Position numbers and translations under genes: made by a program. Under the pieces are notes generated by a model. It worked only from the letters and a program-made list of their open reading frames with translations. It searched no databases and was not told the origin of the DNA. A stretch of 64,000 bases of DNA from Tolypocladium sp. Sup5 PDA-1 (Eukaryota > Ascomycota > Sordariomycetes > Hypocreales > Ophiocordycipitaceae), in contig JPHH03000038.1 in assembly GCA_000750105.3 (NCBI GenBank), forward strand, positions 186,001 through 250,000, written 5' to 3'. This document shows positions 20,804-31,942 of this stretch, piece by piece. Position 1 is the first letter of the stretch; each line of letters begins with the position of its first letter.

Positions 20804-23357
20804 CGTAGTATTAGGTTTGGGAGAGAATGGGATCAGTAAATTTATCGAGTGTTCCCCTTCCATTTGTGACAGAGTCACAAAAAGGAACCCTCGGAGTTAC
20901 TGACTAAAGCTGCTCCAGCAAAATACTGATGTTCAATCTTGGCCAACGGTTTCCTAACTGCGGTGCGTATCAAGGTGCTTCAGATTCTGACGAATTGCGC
21001 GTTGCTATTCTTATCATGGTATCATCAACCCACGCTGACGACTTTTAACAGGACGACGAGCTAGAATAGAGTATCGAATGATGATAGATCCGTACGCAAT
21101 ACGCCCGGAGTTCTGGCGTCTCGCCGCAAGACTCTGGCGAACCCGGCTTAGGAGGAGCCGGTTATGAGCGTAACGGCGAGGGACTACGTGCTTCTCAGGC
21201 TGCGTGCTTGGTGTCGCGGCGGAGAGCGCCAGCCAACCCGCGGCCCAGGCGACACCGACCGTGTTGCGGTGCATTGCAAGGGCGGCTAGGGCTTGCAGGA
21301 CACGGCAACTGGACCCTGTCGTCGTTTCGCGGAATGCTGTTGGCCTGCTCAAAAATCGAGGGCTTGAGTGGCCAGCGCACGCACTGTCGTCGAGCGGCAC
21401 CGTCAATAGAGCACATCTTCGGCCTCAAAAAGACATATGCACGCTGGAGTGGACGATGAAAGCAATCTCACGTCGGGTTAATTTTCATATGCGAACGAGA
21501 CCTCCCAACCGTCCACGAGACTCCCATGCCAGCGCTTCACCAGCCAAGACGAACATACCGGGCAGGCAACGGCCCTTGCTGAGGCGTGCCATTAGATCCC
21601 GGGTCTTTGATAAGCCAAGTATCCTACCGGCTCGTGCTGCAGCGGGCTGCCTCAGTTTACACGGGACGCAACGCTTCCTTCAAGCCAATGCCCAAGCCGA
21701 CCTGATGCTTCATGGCCAATAGGTCCACTCGATCCTTGTCGCAAGCACGCTCGATAGTGCTTGGAGCGGTTTCTGGAGCTGTTCTGGCTCTCCGTACATC
21801 GCAGTCGTCGGATCTGTAACCTTGCGGTCTTCATCGCGACCAGGGCCGGAACTCAGCGGTGCTGAGAGACAGAAAGGCTCCCGTAGGTTTAGTTCCCGGC
21901 AAACCAATCGAGAAAGCCTGTCCCAGGTGGGAGCGTGCACTGTCATAGGACGGGCTTGGCGCAAAATGGCGACGTGCAAGAGCCATACATTGGCCAAGGT
22001 TCGAAAATGACGAGGCTCGACTTTTATCGATATTGCAATAATGACCACTGCATTCGTAGAGACGTCTCGGCCAATGAATTCTCCACAAGCCATTGCGATC
22101 TTCCTTCATCAAGTCCATCCATCGCTTGTCGTAGAGGCTTGAAAAGTCGAAGACGTAGGCATCAACAGCACCAGATGCCTCGATCACCACGGAAACCGAG
22201 GTTTCAGTTCACTCTCGACCGGATTATGGGTGTACCCTTGTGGCTGACCGCCAGCGCAGCACTTCTTCACCTTCTTCATCGACTAAGGTGTCGGTGGACC
22301 GGTGGGAGGGGCGACTACGGTCACTTCGTCGTAATCTGTCATCCTCTGCCGTTTCGCCCCAGGGAGCTCCTCCTCGCCGCCTGTTCCCACAAGAGTCAAT
22401 GTAGAGCAGCGTCCACAAAACCGGTATACGCCGTACCTGTGTCCCCCTCGGAAGAAGAGACTGCGATCTGTGTTCGAATGGCATTCTTGCCTGGGTGGCA
22501 TTGCGTACGGCGAAGCTTGGGTTCTGTGGGCCGGCGGCAGATTCGGTGGAAAGCGGAGGAGCGGGAGGTGGAGGGTGGGGGCTGAAAAGGGTGAGATTTA
22601 AAAGGTCCGTGGCCGACGTCTCCGTGGCAGCCTTATGATTTGGCAAATTAGGGCAAGCAGGCAGTGACGCGTCACGGCTTCCGTCACGACGGGAGGTCAC
22701 CCTCCTGGAGCCCCGGCTCGCGTCATGTTCAAGTACAAGCCGCGGCACGGGTGAAGACGAGGACTCTTGAGCTGGCTCGGGCATCACCAAGTACCCCCAT
22801 CACGAGTAGATCCGTGCAGGGGCGTACCGCACGGAGAAGTTGTTGGCTGGAAGCAAGCCTTGGAGGCACTGTTTGCTTGTCCTGTCCGCACCGCACAGAC
22901 GTCTGTCGCCCTTGTAGCTCCGCTACGGCGTCCTGTTGTGCTAGAGGCAGCTCGCCGCCTCGGTTACACGGAGTGGCCGACCCCAGCAAGAAATTTAGTC
23001 CGAAGGAGACTTCCTCAGCAGGGCCTTCAGAGAACGTATTGGCCCTGAATGTAAACCGGTCTGTATGTGTCGCATTGAGATGTTGACACAGACAGCCCTC
23101 GGGCTGGAGAAAAGCAAGGAAGCCTCCGCCTCGGCACGGAGATAAGAACGAAGGTAAAGACGCGCCGATTTCCGTTACCAAGAGGGGCTAGGCAATGCCT
23201 CAATTGATCAAAAATTGGAACTCTGATGCTGTATTTTACCTTTCAGAAGTGACCGATAAGCAATTGGGACCGCGTAACGCGACAATATGAAACTGGAAAT
23301 CGGTAAGGAAAGAGACGAAGACGAGACTTATGGACGGGGATAGATATGACGGCCGCA
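20804..23357. other. 2.5-kb stretch without a gene I can support
   Basis: Several 100-190 codon frames overlap on both strands, for example minus 21831-22190, minus 22224-22790 and minus 22729-23181. None shows a recognisable domain, consistent splice pattern or convincing start. The minus-strand pair at 21831-22790 is the least unlikely. I record the region as unresolved. Confidence 0.4.
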
Positions 23358-25506
23358 TTATGACACACTACCCCTCACGGTCTGGGTCAGGTCGTCCTCC
23401 ACGTTGGCAGAGATGGCGAACCGGACGTCGTTGCCCTTCTTGAACAACAGAAACACCCCTCAGTGAGGCAGGCCAGGGGAAAATTACTTTCTGCCTCCTC
23501 TGTCCTGGGAAGAAACACAAACCAGGAAGCCAACGCTTGATATACAGCCGAGGAATATTGTCCGCATCGGAAGTCTCGTGCTCAACTTCCAGAGAGACAT
23601 GGCGATCTATATCGTTGGGGTCGTAGTCTTCGCAGCCAGCCTCCATTGGCCGCGACGCTGTGAAAACAAATGATGGCGGAACTCGTTGACTTTTGTCATT
23701 CGTATTGCTATTGCTACCCCAAGTAGCAAAGCCTTTCGATTCAGCATCGCCGTCTCTCCAAATGAATATACCATCGTACGGGGGTATGCCCCTCAGGCAT
23801 CCCAATCGTAGCGTCTCACCTTCGTCCATTGCGACCACCAGTTCCTCAGCCATCTTGTGCATGTACTCCTTCGAGAACTTCGTGCTGGAGGAGCGGTTCT
23901 CGGAGCCTAAGAAATCGCGATGCAGATAGTCGCCGATATATTTGGCGAGCGTGTTATGGGAACGATATCGCAGCTCTTCGGCAAGTTGAGCGAGTCGTTT
24001 CCGCTGATATGGGGATAAGCGGCCCTTGAGATGCTCTATCCATGGCAACTGACGAACAAATTTGTCAGTGTGGATGAGTTCACCCAGTTGCCACAAGTGT
24101 CCTTCCGTCAAGATGCCACTCTTTTCAAGCCTCACGTTAAAGAGTCGACAGCTCTTATTGAACGTTAGGCAGTTTTGCTCGCCTTTGGGACAACGGAACT
24201 CGTTGAAGAAATGGGCCTTGATGCATGCTGCCACGGTCAAGTGGGCCGCCGTCAAACACTGCGCTCGTTCGCGTCTGCCATTGTGGAGTATTTCGCCGTT
24301 AAGTAAACACATGGCCAAAGTCGACACACTGAGACTGAGGTTCTTTTGTCGCAGCTCATTAATATCCAGGCGTATAGGGTACTGGCAACAGTTGGCAGTG
24401 ATGGGGAGACGATCCCACGGCTCCCCCAACTTCCTTTCTCCAATGTCGGTGATGATCGTGGGGGACATAGGACAAGAATTCTTCAGGAGGACCGTGTATT
24501 TCCCAGCCGTGCGGAGGACCTGCTCTACAGCCCCGTCTTCATCCTGTGATGCCCCGGGCTTATTGTGCCTGATCGCAAGGCAGAGCCTCGTAGCCTGATA
24601 GGAGAAATCGACAGACCTGATACAGAGCTCGCCTCGAAGCGTTCCGAAGTCAGGATCAGCGTAAGACCGTTTCGGATCCTCTAGATGGGCCGCGTGAGGG
24701 ATAAGCAGAGTCATACGCTGAGCCGCACGGTAGTTCTCCTGGAATGTCCAAGCTCTCGTCCACCAAAGGTCCATTGTTATGTTCTTTAATAATCTCAGTG
24801 CGTCCTCCATTTCGCAAAGCTGTGTCTCCCTCGAAAACCAGTATTGTCGTCTTTCGTCATCCCCATCGACAAGCCTACCTGCGAGGATATTCGCCAAGAG
24901 CTCTAATTCGGTATCTGATTGGATGGGCCTAGCGAGGAGGGCGACGGGATGCTCGCTGAGTTTATAGACCAAGTCCATTGTCTGGAGGCCGATTTGCTTC
25001 TCTCTACATTCATTATGGGTGCAACCTGGGAGGCTGCACTGCCGCTGCGGAATACAATGTCGGTCAATCCACAGTAACCCGCAGTTAGACGCAGACATGT
25101 AGTTGAGAACGCGCTCGAAGACGAAGTCGCGGACCTTGGACTTGTAGAATCTCGCTCCGTCCCTGGTTTGGACTGCGTACCGTCCGCATCGTTTGTCTTC
25201 GTGCGAAGATGTGCTCCACGTGTATGATAGGGCAACGTAGCTATGTACGTCGAATGCGTTGATCCAATGCCGGAACAGGGGTGTGGACGGGGCCCCTCTG
25301 TGTCGAACGTTCAATCCAGACCACGTCTGTTTCTGTCTGCGGTTTCCAACTGGAGACAGACATTCAAGGTTGTCGAGAAACTCTAGATATTTCTTCTGCG
25401 GCTTTTGGCTGTCCTGAATTTGTACAAGGAGTGAGACAATGGATTTGCCTTCACGGCTGGCGATTTCAGCCATAGAGTGCTGGGCGTCGTCATTCCCTGC
25501 CTCCAT
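23358..25506 (-). CDS. HET-domain (heterokaryon incompatibility) protein, 694 aa
   Basis: The frame from the ATG at 25506 has the HET core: YVALSYTWS near residue 90, CGRYAVQTRD, CGLLWIDRHCIPQ near residues 142-154, MDLVYKLSEHPVALL, and MDLWWTRAWTFQE. HET proteins act in the cytoplasm in non-self recognition and can trigger cell death. I join exon 25506-23523 to 23458-23358 across a 64-nt intron (GTTTGT donor, CTCAC branch, CTGAG acceptor). This replaces an unlikely Arg-rich tail with VFLLFKKGNDVRFAISANVE. An internal insert with HNECREKQ between the two HET motifs is usual. The frame is intact. No STAND or lipase-like partner gene lies beside it. Confidence 0.85.
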
Positions 25507-26319
25507 TTTCCAGGCGAATCGGGCATGGAAGGGTAACCAGCGGGTCTCGTTATTATCAATCCCAGCGAGACAGATTCTCTTGGGGCCTGTCGCGAGCCTG
25601 GAAGTTCGGCGAGAAGGTTGAGATAAGGTTCATTCGGTTAGACTTTCCACTCCTCCTGGTGGGACACGCCTTTGAGTCGTGGCCATTGTTAGGCTGACAT
25701 GGCGTTTGAGAGTCGGTGCCCAACTCTTAGCAGCGGTCAAGATGCACCCCGCATCGGGTATTTCTTGGCACCGGCCATTTGCGGGGGTTAGGGTGTAACT
25801 TTGCCGCCTTAGTAGATGCAACGAAACTACAAGTACCTCAATACGGCCTTGTTAAAGAGTTGAAGACATCTACCTGACGAGTGCGGGCCGTCACAACTTC
25901 GGAGGCGCGGCCCGACCCGCGATCCGCTGCATGCCACTAATCGGTTTGGCTTCCGCCGGTCGCGCTTGTCCTTCACGTGGGCACGTTAATTAGTTCCGAA
26001 GCGAAGTCATCTAACAATTGGCCGTGAATTAATTGCATGGGGCTAGTTCAGGTCGGCGAGTCAGCGCCATGGCAATTCGGGACAAGGGGCCAACGGCGCC
26101 AACGACGTGAGTTCTGACGGACATACCAGTTCCCTCAGCTCCCCGCTCATGGCATAGTAGATTGCGAGCTCCACGGGTGTGACCGGACAGTAATGCACAT
26201 GATCATCGGCAAACGGCGCACTTGGTCCGTACGAAGTCTGACTCTATTTTACGGTGACTGGACCATGTTGAGGAGGATGGTTGATTGTGCCTCCAAGACG
26301 CTGCTTTTGGTGAAGATTG
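25507..26319. other. Intergenic stretch, no supported gene
   Basis: Contains the promoter of the minus-strand HET gene and the 3' region of the gene ending at 26320. Small frames only. Confidence 0.4.
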
Positions 26320-27684
26320 CTACTCCACCGGCGCACGCAGGGCGAGGACCAGTCTACGCGGCAGCCGGTTTGGATGTCGTAGAGGAAGGGCGTAGTAAGC
26401 AATTGTGACGGTTTCGCTCAGCGAGAATCTCGAAGGTTGGTCAAAAGTGTCCAGGAAGATGGCCGGGATGCAAGCTGTGTACAGATATATCTCCTGTGCG
26501 GCGATGCAAGGCATCGCCAGGACGTGGACCTTGTTTCACGTAAGCCGACTGACTCCGTGTGGGACCAATGGGGCGGACGTACCTTGAAAGCCTTCGGGAG
26601 AGACGGCATTTGCTCGCTGGCCGGAATCGTTCCTGCCGCAGGGCCGCTGTGTTGCGATTCCGCGCTCTTGCTATCTGGCGTACTACGTGCAACATTATTT
26701 GACAGCTGTTTCTGTGTCCAATACTGTTTCTGTGCGAGTGCAATGAGAACCGCCACGATACATGGATCTTCCAACTTGTTTTCTGGTTGTAAGTGGCGGA
26801 GCTTCTTTCGTATCAGCCGGGAAACAGGAGTATTAACCCTAACCCTACGCTTATCACTGTCATAGAAGCACGACCTGAACTTTTTCTGGTAGAGGTATTC
26901 CCTGCGGAGGGGCTGTAGCATGTCAAGATCCATGTAGGCGAGGGATGGAGTCGCGGATTCCGATGTGAAAAGAGCAGGCGCTGGGAGGCGGATGGCGTAA
27001 CGATCGCGATCGAAGAAGAATGACGGCGAAGAAGTGCTGGATTGAGCGCTTAGCGACGCCCGAATCTATGCAAGGAGAACGTGCCGCTTACCCTGCGAAA
27101 TTGAAGTTGCATACAGCAAGAATATCTACTACTGCAGAAGTTCTTGCTTCCACAATACAGCGCTCGGACAATGACATCGCTGCGTGAGCTGCAGAGTCGC
27201 GAGCTGTGACGGGAAACTTGGGCAATTCCCTGCCATCGCCTGGTGGCTGCAATTCAGGGGGTATTGGCCTGTCTGACCTCTTGCGTCTTGGCACCTCCTT
27301 GGCCAAGAATCTGCACCCCAAGAGCTTCACGTGTTCTGCTGTCCAAAGAAGCGGCGGAAGGTATAAACGCCTTCTGCAATTGTCCCGCACGATGGCCAAA
27401 ATCGAACGCGCTTCGGGCGCGCTGAATCGGGGGTGTCGAAGAGTATTAAGTGGCGCGTGCTGGTCTTGAGCAGATGCATGTTGCTGCTTTGGACGAGGAG
27501 CAGCCTTCGATGGAGGAAGGGAGCTGGACTGTGCGTCAGCCTCTGCCTTTCGCTTCAGCGGCGATTTCAGGATCAGCGGAGGCTGGAATTGGGCAGCAGT
27601 GCATTTAGCGGAAGAGGTCGACGGTAATATTGTCGTAGATGCCAATGAGGTCATTGCAGGTGATGCTGGACGGATAATTGACAT
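26320..27684 (-). CDS. Uncharacterised fungal protein, 418 aa, divergent partner of the gene at 27897
   Basis: Three exons fit exactly: 27684-27092, 27036-26583 and 26529-26320, with introns of 55 and 53 nt (GTAAGC...CCAG and GTACGT...CAAG). The N-terminal 100 residues are basic and disordered (SPLKRKAEADAQ). Then come ILAIVRDNCRRRLYLPPLLW and RFLAKEVPRRKRSDRP. Exon 2 gives RYAIRLPAPALF, AYMDLDMLQPLRREYLYQKK and EDPCIVAVLIALAQKQ; exon 3 gives EIYLYTACIPAIFLDTFDQP and ETVTIAYYALPL. I know no named domain, but the build resembles lineage-restricted proteins found in many Hypocreales. The last exon looks like a ligand or partner-binding beta domain. Function unknown. Confidence 0.7.
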
Positions 27685-27696
27685 GCAGGAGGGTGA

Positions 27697-27759
27697 GTTT
27701 ACGTTCGTGAGTTGTCGGTTTACGTTCGTGAGTTGTCGGTTTACGTTCGTGAGTTGTCG
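27697..27759. repeat. Three perfect 21-bp repeats between divergent start codons
   Basis: GTTTACGTTCGTGAGTTGTCG occurs three times in a row with no mismatch, in the 212 bp between the ATG at 27684 (minus) and the ATG at 27897 (plus). It is read in frame as RQLTNVN if the minus gene is extended upstream, but its position suits a bidirectional regulatory array. Confidence 0.9.
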
Positions 27760-27896
27760 GTCCGTTGGCCGAGGGTCGCGTTCGAGGTCACGTGCAACAA
27801 CAACAACCCCTCCCCCGCCCCCGGTTCGCACGTGATGCCTCTGCTGCCTATAATACAACTGTCCGCCTTGTTCGTGTTCATGTTCAGTTTTCCAAC

Positions 27897-29207
27897 ATGC
27901 CGCAAGCAGTCTTCTCAGCCAGAACTCCCCAACAACTTGTACACTTGTCTGAAGAGCATAATTTAACCATACCGTTGCAACTAAATGATGAGGAGGCATC
28001 GAGACCGGCCAGCAGATGGACACTACGACATCTAATCGCCTACCGACTTCTTGTCAATCCAGAGAAGAAAATCTTGGAAACTTTTAGGGCGGATCATGAC
28101 AGGCAGTGTCCAATTTGCATCGACACAGACGATCACTCGCAGCAGCGATTGAATCGCGAGAGGACGACAGCCCTTACGCAGGACGCTTGTCCTGCTAACC
28201 TCTTCGAAGCCAAGGAGTCCGAGCTGATGCGACTCCAACATGGCGCATTCTGGGTAGCGCTTGCTCGTGCGATGCGACCCGAGCGCCACGAGAAAAAAGA
28301 CCATCCTGGTCGTGATAGGAAAAATGGAGAGCGACCGGATTTCGTCAATTCTGCAACTGCCATTGTGGGATCTTCGTCCCCGACACGCCCTTCTTCGTCT
28401 GAGTTCGAAATGAGTATGGGGACCATTGATGAGGACCAGCATGATGATCGACGGAGCAAGCCTGAGGAAGTGACAGTCCATCTCGTTACGACATTTCTCC
28501 AGCATTCTTTATGTCTCTGCCTCATGCAGGACCCTGCGGCGCTTACTGAAGTCCGAGCTCGGATAGAGCGCCTAAGGTCGGACGCGTGCATCAACGGCCT
28601 TCACGCTATCGCCGCAGAAGACGACGGAGGGATTTGTAGAATGAAATGGAGGAATATCGGCTGGTCGATGGAGAGCCCGTATCTCGCGTTGATCGAAGCC
28701 AAGAGGGCCTTTAAACACCTTCACATTGACGATAAATCAGGAGAGATCAGGCCAATCGTGTCGAATGAAACACTGGCTCAGTGCTTTGGCGAAGCTGTTG
28801 TCGCTTGGACGGCTAACCGACAGTTGATGGGACAAGAGTCAGACTTCATGCCTTCCTCTTTTCTGCGTGTTCTTTTTGCTGACGGCTACCTCTTACGCAG
28901 TGTTTTCCTCATCGCAGCGGCCAGTACCTTTCTTCGATTTATACATTTTCATTTTGGGTCTCACTATGCTGAACTCGCCGATACTATCAATGGCGAAGAT
29001 CAGAAAGCACTCATCGCGGATGGTGAGAAGGATACGTATGTCCACATGCAAAGCTCGAAGTGGTTCAACCTAGAGTCAAGTGAGGGACGAAGTGGCACGT
29101 TGATTTGTGCGGAGGTCTCAACTCCTCCGCTTCGGGCTAGAACTGGGACTTGTGAGCCAGGACAGCCGCCCAGATCAAGACGGGGTTTGCCTGTAGTGAA
29201 CAATTAA
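27897..29207 (+). CDS. Uncharacterised protein with PD-(D/E)XK-like segment, 436 aa
   Basis: A single-exon frame from MPQAVFSARTPQQL. Residues 220-290 carry the most structured part: VTVHLVTTFLQHSLCLCL, AIAAEDDGGICRMKWRNIGW and MESPYLALIEAKRAFK, with Glu267-x-Lys269 after a hydrophobic strand. This pattern fits the active-site strand of a PD-(D/E)XK nuclease-like fold, with the Asp in DDGGI as candidate metal ligand. Then VSNETLAQCFGEAVVAW and a hydrophobic FLRVLFADGYLLRSVFLI follow, and the last 50 residues look less conserved. It is divergently transcribed from the 418-aa gene, and the two may be co-regulated. Nuclease function is inference. Confidence 0.65.
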   Translation: MPQAVFSARTPQQLVHLSEEHNLTIPLQLNDEEASRPASRWTLRHLIAYRLLVNPEKKILETFRADHDRQCPICIDTDDHSQQRLNRERTTALTQDACPANLFEAKESELMRLQHGAFWVALARAMRPERHEKKDHPGRDRKNGERPDFVNSATAIVGSSSPTRPSSSEFEMSMGTIDEDQHDDRRSKPEEVTVHLVTTFLQHSLCLCLMQDPAALTEVRARIERLRSDACINGLHAIAAEDDGGICRMKWRNIGWSMESPYLALIEAKRAFKHLHIDDKSGEIRPIVSNETLAQCFGEAVVAWTANRQLMGQESDFMPSSFLRVLFADGYLLRSVFLIAAASTFLRFIHFHFGSHYAELADTINGEDQKALIADGEKDTYVHMQSSKWFNLESSEGRSGTLICAEVSTPPLRARTGTCEPGQPPRSRRGLPVVNN

Positions 29208-30008
29208 AACACGGCCTGTACAAGGTGGTAGGGGATGTACTCACGTTTTCGGTTTGAATGGAGATTGGAAATATTACCACAGGCGACGCTGCTATCGGGA
29301 CATGTTTGCCAGTCGTCTATCCCTTGTTGCCACGACTGTACAGCCGCTGATACGTCCCCCATGGGTTCCTGTAAGGCCCATGGCATGGAAACCGGCAGCG
29401 ACCGTTCTGAGGCAACCGAGTTTGCGAGGGATGAAGCCGGTGGTAGGGCGTCCTCATCTTGGAAGGGAGGACGCCTGGAGAACGCTGACTGTTCTGCTTC
29501 GTTATTGCTCGGCCCTTGACTTCCGCTGAGCGTTGACACAAAATCAAGGAATTTGGCGCTTGGACTGGGAAAACGGACGAATTTCAAGACTGCTTCGCGG
29601 TCGTGGCTCTTGAGTCGGCCCCATTGCACTCCGAGACGTCTTCCATATTCTCCTGTACACACCAAGGGCAGTCAAGCCGAAGATGCCTCCACTGCGGAAG
29701 AACGCAGCCTCCATGGACTTGTCAAGGCCTTCTTCTGCGAATCTTTTAGCATGTTTGCTAGGCGGCGCCAGTGTCCGCGGGGCCTGAACTATTGCTTCCC
29801 GAAGTCTTATGCAGAATCGCAGGCGAGTAGTGAGGCTATCGACATCTGAGAGCGTACAGGCAAATGCCAATGTGTCGATGAGAGCATCGCGGACAGCCTT
29901 GATGAGGGTATCGCGGGCTGGGCTAGGGGGTCGCTGCGTTGCTATATCCAAATCGAGTTCTTGACCATTGACGGCGACCGTGATTGTGATCGTGGGTTGG
30001 TTTGGCAT
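29204..30008 (-). pseudogene. Uncharacterised protein gene with one frameshift
   Basis: The frame from the ATG at 30008 encodes MPNQPTITITVAVNGQELDL, RDALIDTLAFACTLSDVDSL and KSMEAAFFRSGGIFGLTALG, up to about residue 130. From about position 29620 the coding sense continues in another frame: GRLKSHDREAVLKFVRFPSP, KFLDFVSTLSG, then a disordered tail to the stop at 29204. The change falls in a GGGGCC run, so a one-base indel, real or technical, is enough to explain it. The gene converges with the plus gene ending at 29207, overlapping by 4 nt. No domain recognised. Confidence 0.5.
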
Positions 30009-30059
30009 TGGGCCGTGTAGAATAGGATGAGTAGCGTGCCGGATGGTATGCGAGAGTCT

Positions 30060-30330
30060 GTCGGGTGGGTAGATATTGGGAGGCGGTAGAGAGTGTCAGA
30101 TGGACAAAGTCTGGAAGGCGGGGGAGAGTCTGTCGGATGGACAGAGTCTGGGAGGCGGAGGAGAGTCTGTCGGGTGGAGAGTCTATCGGATGGACAGAGA
30201 ATTGGAGATAGGGGAGAGCCTGTCGGGTGGGCAGAGACTGGGAGGTGGCAGAGTCTAGGAGACAGGGGAGAGACTGTCGGGTGGGCAGAGGCTGGGAGGC
30301 GGCAGAGTCTGGGAGACCGGAAGTTTGCGA
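30060..30330. repeat. Degenerate GA/GT-rich tandem repeat
   Basis: GAGTCTGTCGG(G/A)TGG and CAGAGTCTGGGAGGCGG-like words alternate about six times with variable spacing, directly upstream of the minus-strand gene starting at 30008. The repeat keeps long frames open on both strands, but they have no unique coding content. Confidence 0.75.
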
Positions 30331-30728
30331 GCACGCAAGCTATGGAAGTTGCCTCCGCCGAGACCTGCCAGCCGTCCCGAAACGACGAGTCATCACCGCT
30401 ACGGCCGCAAATTAAGCCAAGGATTCAGCCATCCTGGAACGTGGTCACATCAGTGGCTTGTGCATCTGGAGACAATGCGATGTTGGTGTGGAAAGGGGTG
30501 AACATAGTACTGTTCTAGGGATTTCCAGCCCATCGCTAACAATCGGCTGACAGGGGGTCTCGGCGGTTCGCCAGACAATCCGGCTCAACCACGCTCGCCC
30601 ACTCTGTGGAGTGAACAACGCTTGGTCACCATTCTGTATGCCTGTGCGGCCCTTCCTGAATCTTGACCCGTCTCAAGAAATCACACGCGTAACTAGAGTA
30701 GTTGTACGACTAGCAGCGCTGGCAACAA

Positions 30729-30735
30729 TATAAAT
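30729..30735 (+). promoter_or_regulatory. TATA box of the 94-aa gene
   Basis: TATAAAT in ACAATATAAATGCTG, 60 bp upstream of the ATG at 30789, a spacing that fits a short leader. Confidence 0.45.
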
Positions 30736-30788
30736 GCTGGGCCGCCTTGTCAGCCATACACATGCTGCAACTTTGTTCATATATCAGC

Positions 30789-31123
30789 ATGTCTTCGACG
30801 AGCTCCCCGTCTCACTCGGTATCCATTGAGTTCACCACTACGCCCGTATAGCTACTGACTCTGTTTAGGTCGTTTGCAATAGCGTTGGTGGCAATCCAAT
30901 AACAAGCACGATCGAATTCACATTGACTATCCAAGTGGGAGATGATGAGGTGGTCCTTTTAAAGAAGCGCCAGATTCTGCACGACGAGGGAGCCCATAGC
31001 TCGTGTGGATTGGAAAAATGCGGCGGGAGACATGAGCAGGCATCGCTGGTGGTAGAGGCTCTCTTGGCCGAGTCATTGGCCATCTTGCACCGGCTGCTCC
31101 TGGACTGGAAGAGGGTAAAATGA
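30789..31123 (+). CDS. Small uncharacterised protein, 94 aa
   Basis: Exons 30789-30818 and 30869-31123 join across a 50-nt intron (GTATCC donor, CTGAC branch, TTTAG acceptor), phase 0. The protein begins MSSTSSPSHS and continues STIEFTLTIQVGDDEVVLLK, CGLEKCGGRHEQA and VVEALLAESLAILHRLLLDW. It reads as a beta strand pair followed by a C..C/H motif and a long amphipathic helix. A TATA box 60 bp upstream and the neat intron support a real gene. Its start is reminiscent of the neighbouring broken gene at 30008 (both open with ITITV/FTLTI plus G-E/D-E), so the two may be distant relatives. Function unknown. Confidence 0.55.
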
Positions 31124-31942
31124 GCGTGTATTGATATAGTATCATAGTCCTATTACACCCTTATCCCTACAAAGAGGACTATTAAACCATCGTCCATTCC
31201 TCATCGCCGGGCGACGGCGACCTCGAAACAGGGGGTGATGAAGCTCCAGATGTAGACGACGGCGAGGATGGTCTCGGTGACGGTGGCGGGGAAGGCGGTG
31301 CCACCAAGGGGTGCCTCATGGTCGTGGTTTCAGCCGGCTTGACTGGAGCCAACCGACCTTGACCAGTACACGTCCATCTTGCCCGAGATTGGCGGGCATT
31401 ATTTCGGCCAGTGCCCATGTCGCCGCCCTCGCCCCCTTTTTCATCCTGCGTGAAGGCGTGCTTCACGGGGTGAAGCTCGAACCCTGTACGTCAAGGGGTA
31501 AGGCGCAATATGCATACCCTCTCCCTGGGCAGTCACGCTGCACCTCACTCAAACCCCGAGCTGGCAATGGCTCCAATCAGCGTATGGCGCGGTTGACTGG
31601 GAATCTTCACCGAATTATAAACAAGATGTAGATAGCCGGGGGAGAAGCATGTATTTAGGAAGCCATGCATCCCGGCATGTTTAGTAGCAGCCTTCTTGCC
31701 TCGCTCGCTGGATGCGGTTACCAGCAGTCAGCAAGAAGCTTCATTCTGTACGTCTTGGTTTATGATCCACTAGAGTGAGTGCCAACCACGGTGTGAGGCA
31801 CCACATGGGATTTGCGAAGTGGTGCTAATGCTGATAGTTTTGCAAACTCACACATCCCTCCCTGGATATGTGTAGAAGCTCCCCATAATCGTCTTGAGTT
31901 CTAATTCTCGCGACAAGAAGAGCTTCTGGCGGACGGCCGGAT
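31124..31942. other. Intergenic stretch, no supported gene
   Basis: A Pro/Ser-rich minus frame at 31182-31466 is composition-driven and I do not support it. The rest contains no clear signal. Confidence 0.4.

Noticed and set aside
21014..22790. Minus-strand frames of 119-188 codons
   Set aside because: No motif, no consistent splice pattern and overlapping alternatives, so I left them as unresolved intergenic sequence.
23459..23487. A 29-nt mini-intron at the end of the HET gene
   Set aside because: GT and AG are present, but removing 29 nt does not lead into the frame with FLLFKKGNDVRF. A 64-nt intron (23459-23522) with an upstream GTTTGT donor does.
30846..30868. A 23-nt intron in the 94-aa gene
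   Set aside because: The alternative donor at 30819 gives a standard 50-nt intron with the same acceptor and a clean frame.
31440..31510. tRNA-like B-box (GGGTTCGAGCTTC) on the minus strand
   Set aside because: No A-box at the right distance and no cloverleaf pairing could be drawn. No tRNA or rRNA gene was found in the window.
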